This document shows, piece by piece, positions 59,871 to 64,000 of a stretch of 64,000 bases of DNA (positions within the stretch are counted from its first letter, which is position 1; every line of letters starts with the position of its first letter). Below the pieces are notes generated by a model. It searched no databases. It saw only the letters and a program-made list of their open reading frames with translations, and was not told where the DNA came from. The translations under genes were made by a program, and so were the position numbers. The stretch is from assembly GCF_016801865.2 (NCBI RefSeq), contig NC_068939.1, positions 125,451,176-125,515,175 on the forward strand, given 5' to 3'. This DNA comes from Culex pipiens pallens. Taxonomy: Eukaryota; Arthropoda; Insecta; Diptera; Culicidae.

Positions 59871-60061
59871 ATATGATAAATTCCGGATCCAAATTGTAGA
59901 AAAACTTTCGTTTGATGCTAAGGTCTTATGAAAAATCCAGACACTTGATGTTAAATAATTAAGATATTTTTCTTCTTATTTAACATTTTAATACAATGCT
60001 TAAAAACATCAAGATTATGAACAAATAATGAGTTTGGCCTCTTAGCTTTTTGATACATCAC

Positions 60062-60975
60062 ATGTGAGCAATTCTCTACCAAAACCGGAAATGGTTTTTA
60101 TTTGTATTTTTTGATTTGGCTCAAACTTTGTGGGGGCCTTCCCTATGTCCAAATAAGCTATTTTATGTCATTGGTTCACCCATACAAGTCTCCATACAAT
60201 TTTGGCTGCTGTCCATACAAAAATGGTATGTAAATATTCAAACAGCTATAACTTTTGAGTGAATTTTCTGATCAATTTGGTGTCTTCGGCAAAGTTGTAG
60301 GTATTGTTGAGGACTATTGAGAAAAAAATAGGTACACGGAAAAAAATTGCAGATTTTTTAATCAACTTTTTTTTCACTAAAACTCAATTTCCCAAAATAC
60401 GTATTTTTTTATTTTCGAGATTTTTTGATATGTTTTAGGGGACAAAAATCCGCAACTTTTGAGCTATAGAGAAACATGGTCAAAAAATCTGCCGCCGAGT
60501 TATGAATTTTTGAAAAAATAGTGATTTTTGGAAAAAATCGAAGTTTCATGCAAAAACAAATTTGATGTTATTTTTTAATGCAAAATTGAATTTGCAATCG
60601 AAAACTACTTTACAGATTTTTTGATAAAGAGCTCCGTTTTCAAGATATAGCCACCGAAAGTTTGATTTTAGCGAAATATTTGCAGTTTTTCGATTTTTAA
60701 AAATAGTGACCATGAATGACCATTTCTAAAACAATTTTATTTGAAAAGTTCAGAAAATTTGCTATAAAATTGTCTAAGAGACATTGAAGATTGGACCTCG
60801 GGTTGCTGAGATAGAACCGCTTTAAGAAAAAGAAACACGGAAATTGAAGTTTTCTAAGTCTCACCTAAACAACCCACCATTTTCTAATGTCGATATCTCA
60901 GCAACTAATGGTCCGATTTTCAATGTTAATACATGAAACATTCATGAATTTTTCCGATCTTTTCGAAAAAAATAT
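60062..60975. repeat. Dispersed repeat with 'gagcaattctctaccaaaac' start
   Basis: I remember this phrase series (ctctaccaaaaccggaaatg, then ggccttccctatgtccaaat, then ttcggcaaagttgtagg) from mosquito genomes. The right end was not found. No coding frame. Confidence 0.5.
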
Positions 60976-63290
60976 TTTGAAAATTTTTAAATCAAGACTA
61001 GCATTTTAAATGGTCGTAATATTCAATGTTTTAAAAGTAAGCTTTTTCCTACTAAAATTCGCAAATTTTATTGTTTTATAAGTCTGTTGGTTTTTCTTAT
61101 GATCTTAATTATAACCAACCATTATTCTTGAAAAAAAGAGAAAACTCATGTTTACAACTTAACGCAGAACAAAATGATAAAGGTGAAAACAAAATAAAAC
61201 ATGTTAATTCTATGCAACTGTTCATAACAACATCTGTGCTAGGGAAAAACATAAATTTTAAAAATTGTAGACTTGGGATAAATTTAAAATCCGGAAAAAT
61301 ATGATAATTCCAGATTAAATATTTGATGTGGACCCTGACATGCTCCAAAATAAAATGGAAAACAGATTTTTGTATGAAACGAGTTTAGGAATCGGTTAGT
61401 AAGACAATTATGATTAGGAAACTCATTCAATCAACAGTATAAACATTCAAATATAGGTTTAGGAATTTAATAACAAAAAAATTTACTTCATATGAAAACC
61501 AATCAACTCAATGTTTCATAACTTCACAAATTCCAATCCATCCCATCGTTATCCAAACAAGTGATAGCGAAAGCATTTCCTTGCATCCACCGACAAATAA
61601 TCCAGCTTCCCCGCACACCGCCCCGGCTTGCCAAGGTAGTTGCGTCGGCAGTTGCGCCGGTCGGTCCCATTGAAGACAGATCCAGTTCCCAGATGCAACG
61701 TCAACGCAACCGACTCGCAGGTCAGTCTCCCCTGGATTCCGGATTATGTAACCTGTTTCGCGAGTGCGAGCCAATCTACTTCAGGTCTCTTCTCCCAGCT
61801 AGCACCCCCTCACGATTTAAGTACCGTCAACCTTAAGGCTGCGGATCCAGACCACATTTATTTTCCATATCAACCTACGCAATTGCGGTATTGAACCAAT
61901 TCAGGGGTGGATTCAGGTGGTACCCGATTTTCTGAAGTTTTCAATTTTGAATTCGAAAATCATTGAATTTGTCAATTTCGATAACTTGAAATTTTATGAT
62001 CTCAATATTATTCAATCAAACTTAAAAATTGGTTTCAAACCTGGTTCACCACTCGATGTCATCGAGTTCAAGTTATGCCCTGGCTCTGTCATGTGAGAAG
62101 TAAACCCGGCCCGGCGACGACCCCGCAGCAATCCCACTGACATAAACAGTGCACCACCACCAGCTCGGTAGAAATGCTCTACTCCAAGCCATGTCACGAC
62201 ACCTGTCCCTTCAACTTGCTCCCAGCGTCCCTCGTAACGACCACTGCTGAGTTTGCTGTGACAGCACAAATAAAACGCATAATCGCTTGGGATATTGCGC
62301 GTTGTGAGCTTGATTAGGGTGATTAGGCATTTGATTACATTTATTTATGATTATCATAAAAAGTTTTTTATATTATTATTAAAAATAATTTCCTCAAAAA
62401 ACAATCAAAATCTTCATTACAACCTGTGCCATAACTGACACCTTACCCTCACCTTACAAGTGGTACATAAGTTCAATGTCTCTCACTTTTCTTCAAATGC
62501 CTTCCTCTACCACTGTAACCCGTACGGTTCCGCTCGAAATGTTATACAAAGTCACCGTGTGGCCACTTATGTCCAACAGTCCAAGAGCGGGACTCGGAAA
62601 TGGCTCCGGCCAAACTAAGTGAAGCGAGTGTGGAACTTGGATGAATTATTACCTACCATCGCGACGGCCTATACCAAAGTGCAAAAAAGCACCAAATCCG
62701 TTTAAGTTGAACCCGGGCAGTTCCTATTACGCGTAGGTTTTCCTTTCATTCAACTAAATCACGTTAAACTTGGGCGGGCTTTTACGCTGCCAGCATTTTT
62801 TTTTCTTTCAAAGGAGTGAATGAAATTGAGCCACCCCTTTTTAAAAGTGTGAAGTAGATTGATACAACAACGCCCTGCCCGCGATCTAAACCGGCGCAGA
62901 TTAGGAAACACTGCTGGAGAAAGAGCTTCAAAGCTTAAGCTCGTAATCGCGGGCTGCTAAACTTGCAACAAAGTTGCTATTGAAGCGAGTTATGTTGAGG
63001 GTTGTGAAAAACGAGCAACACCTCCAACAATTTCGTTCATTGAGGTGGGTGTTGTGGACCGAAATGGGTGTGTGGAGTCCATTCATACTTGCTTAAACTG
63101 GCCGAGAAATGCCGGGAATAGTTTCGATTTGGTTTCGATTGTTGCTGGAATGTTGGTGAGATATTTTTGAAGGTTCCATACTGACAATGCTTTGAGACAT
63201 GTGCGGAAGTATGGTTTGATAAAAAACAACAAAATCTGTTAAAACTCTATCGTAGTTTGATCAATAGGTACATTATTTACTATAAATATT
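60976..63290. other. Low-repeat DNA
   Basis: 61540-62300 and 62400-63180 are GC-balanced and low in repeats. Frames at 61508-61894 and 62012-62269 show no recognisable domain. No exon is called. Confidence 0.35.
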
Positions 63291-64000
63291 CAAAAACTCT
63301 CCAAATTCTTCAAATTATTAAAATCTGCCAAACTCTTCAATATTTCAAATTTTTCAAAATTTTGCAAATTTTTCAAACTTTTTAAAAATTTTCAAAATTT
63401 AATTTTTTTTTAATTTTTTAAAATCCTTTAAATTTTGTCAAATTTTTCAAAGTTTTAAAAATTTGTCGAATTCTTCAAATTCTTCAAATTTTTCAAATTC
63501 TTCAAATTCTTCAATTTCTTCAAATTCTTCAAATTCTTCAAATTCTTAAAAAAAGTCAAATTCTTCAAATTTTCAAATTCTTCAAATTCTTAAAAAATTC
63601 AAATTCTTCAACTTCTAAAAAAAAACATTTTTTTCAAATTCTTCAAATCCTTCAAATTTTTCAAATTCTTAAAAAAAATCAAATTCTTCAAATTTTCAAA
63701 TTCTTCAAATTCTTAAAAAAAATCAAATTCTTCAAATTCTAAAAAAAACATTTTTTTCAAATCCTTCAAATCCTTCAAATCCTTCAAATTCTTCAAATCC
63801 TTCAAATTCTTCAAATTCTTCAAATTCTTCAAATTCTTCAAATTCTTCAAATTCTTCAAATTCTTCAAATTCTTCAAATTCTTCAAATTCTTCAAATTCT
63901 TCAAATTCTTCAAATTCTTCAAATTCTTCAAATTCTTCAAATTCTTCAAATTCTTCAAATTCTTCAAATTCTTGAAATTCTTGAAATTCTTCAAATTCTT
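63291..64000. repeat. Nonamer array (TTCAAATTC)n, cut by the window edge
   Basis: Degenerate at the left (units interrupted by runs of A), nearly pure from about 63785. One segment (aaaaaaatcaaattcttcaa then attttcaaattcttc) is repeated near 63545, 63670 and 63716. The minus frame of KNL repeats is a by-product of the unit. The array continues beyond 64000. Confidence 0.93.

Noticed and set aside
63713..63994. Minus-strand frame of KNL repeats
   Set aside because: It is produced by the nonamer array and stops where the array degenerates.

Overview
The window looks like non-coding DNA from an insect nuclear genome, most likely a culicine mosquito such as Culex. The reasons are AT-rich DNA dense with short inverted-repeat transposons and tRNA-derived SINEs, several repeat phrases I remember from mosquito genomes (not checked here), and no bacterial gene organisation. 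Almost all long open frames are by-products of simple repeats whose units happen to lack stop codons. I find no rRNA, no convincing stand-alone tRNA gene, no CRISPR array and no intact transposase or reverse transcriptase.

Only one gene is well supported: a two-exon minus-strand gene at 4257-4511 for a predicted 64-residue secreted, cationic, cysteine-free peptide. It has a TATA box and an initiator at the expected spacing, a good Kozak context, and a 60-base intron with donor, branch point and acceptor. Three plus-strand sites (near 1899/1900, 39820/39821 and 54355/54356) have a long pyrimidine tract, CAG, then an immediate GTAA donor. This is the form of recursive-splicing ratchet points. 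The simplest reading is that much of the window is a very long intron of a plus-strand gene whose ordinary exons lie outside, with the small peptide gene nested inside it on the other strand.

Layout. 1-5 kb: AT-rich DNA, a SINE with an 18-bp target duplication, the peptide gene. 5-6 kb: a hairpin repeat and an inverted-repeat element carrying a ~200-bp retroposon. 8.9-15.2 kb: a deep nest of elements, including two opposed copies of a hAT-like family with 8-bp target duplications. 17.5-18.7 kb: a 149-bp minisatellite. 19.2-24 kb: inverted-repeat elements, a triple nest with a truncated LINE, and a second SINE copy. 24-27 kb: low-repeat DNA. 27-30.4 kb: a 3.4-kb octanucleotide satellite. 30.5-32 kb: low-repeat DNA followed by a dispersed repeat. 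32.3-35.4 kb: degenerate repeats split by a 1.64-kb foldback element with a 9-bp target duplication. 35.5-37.4 kb: low-repeat DNA. 37.4-45.3 kb: a second octamer array, a degenerate GAGACGCT region, a nearly perfect heptamer array, a SINE and a third octamer array. 45.3-55.9 kb: low-repeat DNA mixed with MITEs, a hairpin repeat, SINE and LINE fragments and inverted-repeat elements. 55.9-58.4 kb: a 2.46-kb foldback. 58.4-61 kb: dispersed repeats. 61-63.3 kb: low-repeat DNA. 63.3 kb to the end: a nonamer array cut by the window edge.

Repeats and duplications were found by eye, so ends of diverged elements are approximate. Superfamily names rest on target-duplication length and terminal sequence, not on any database search.
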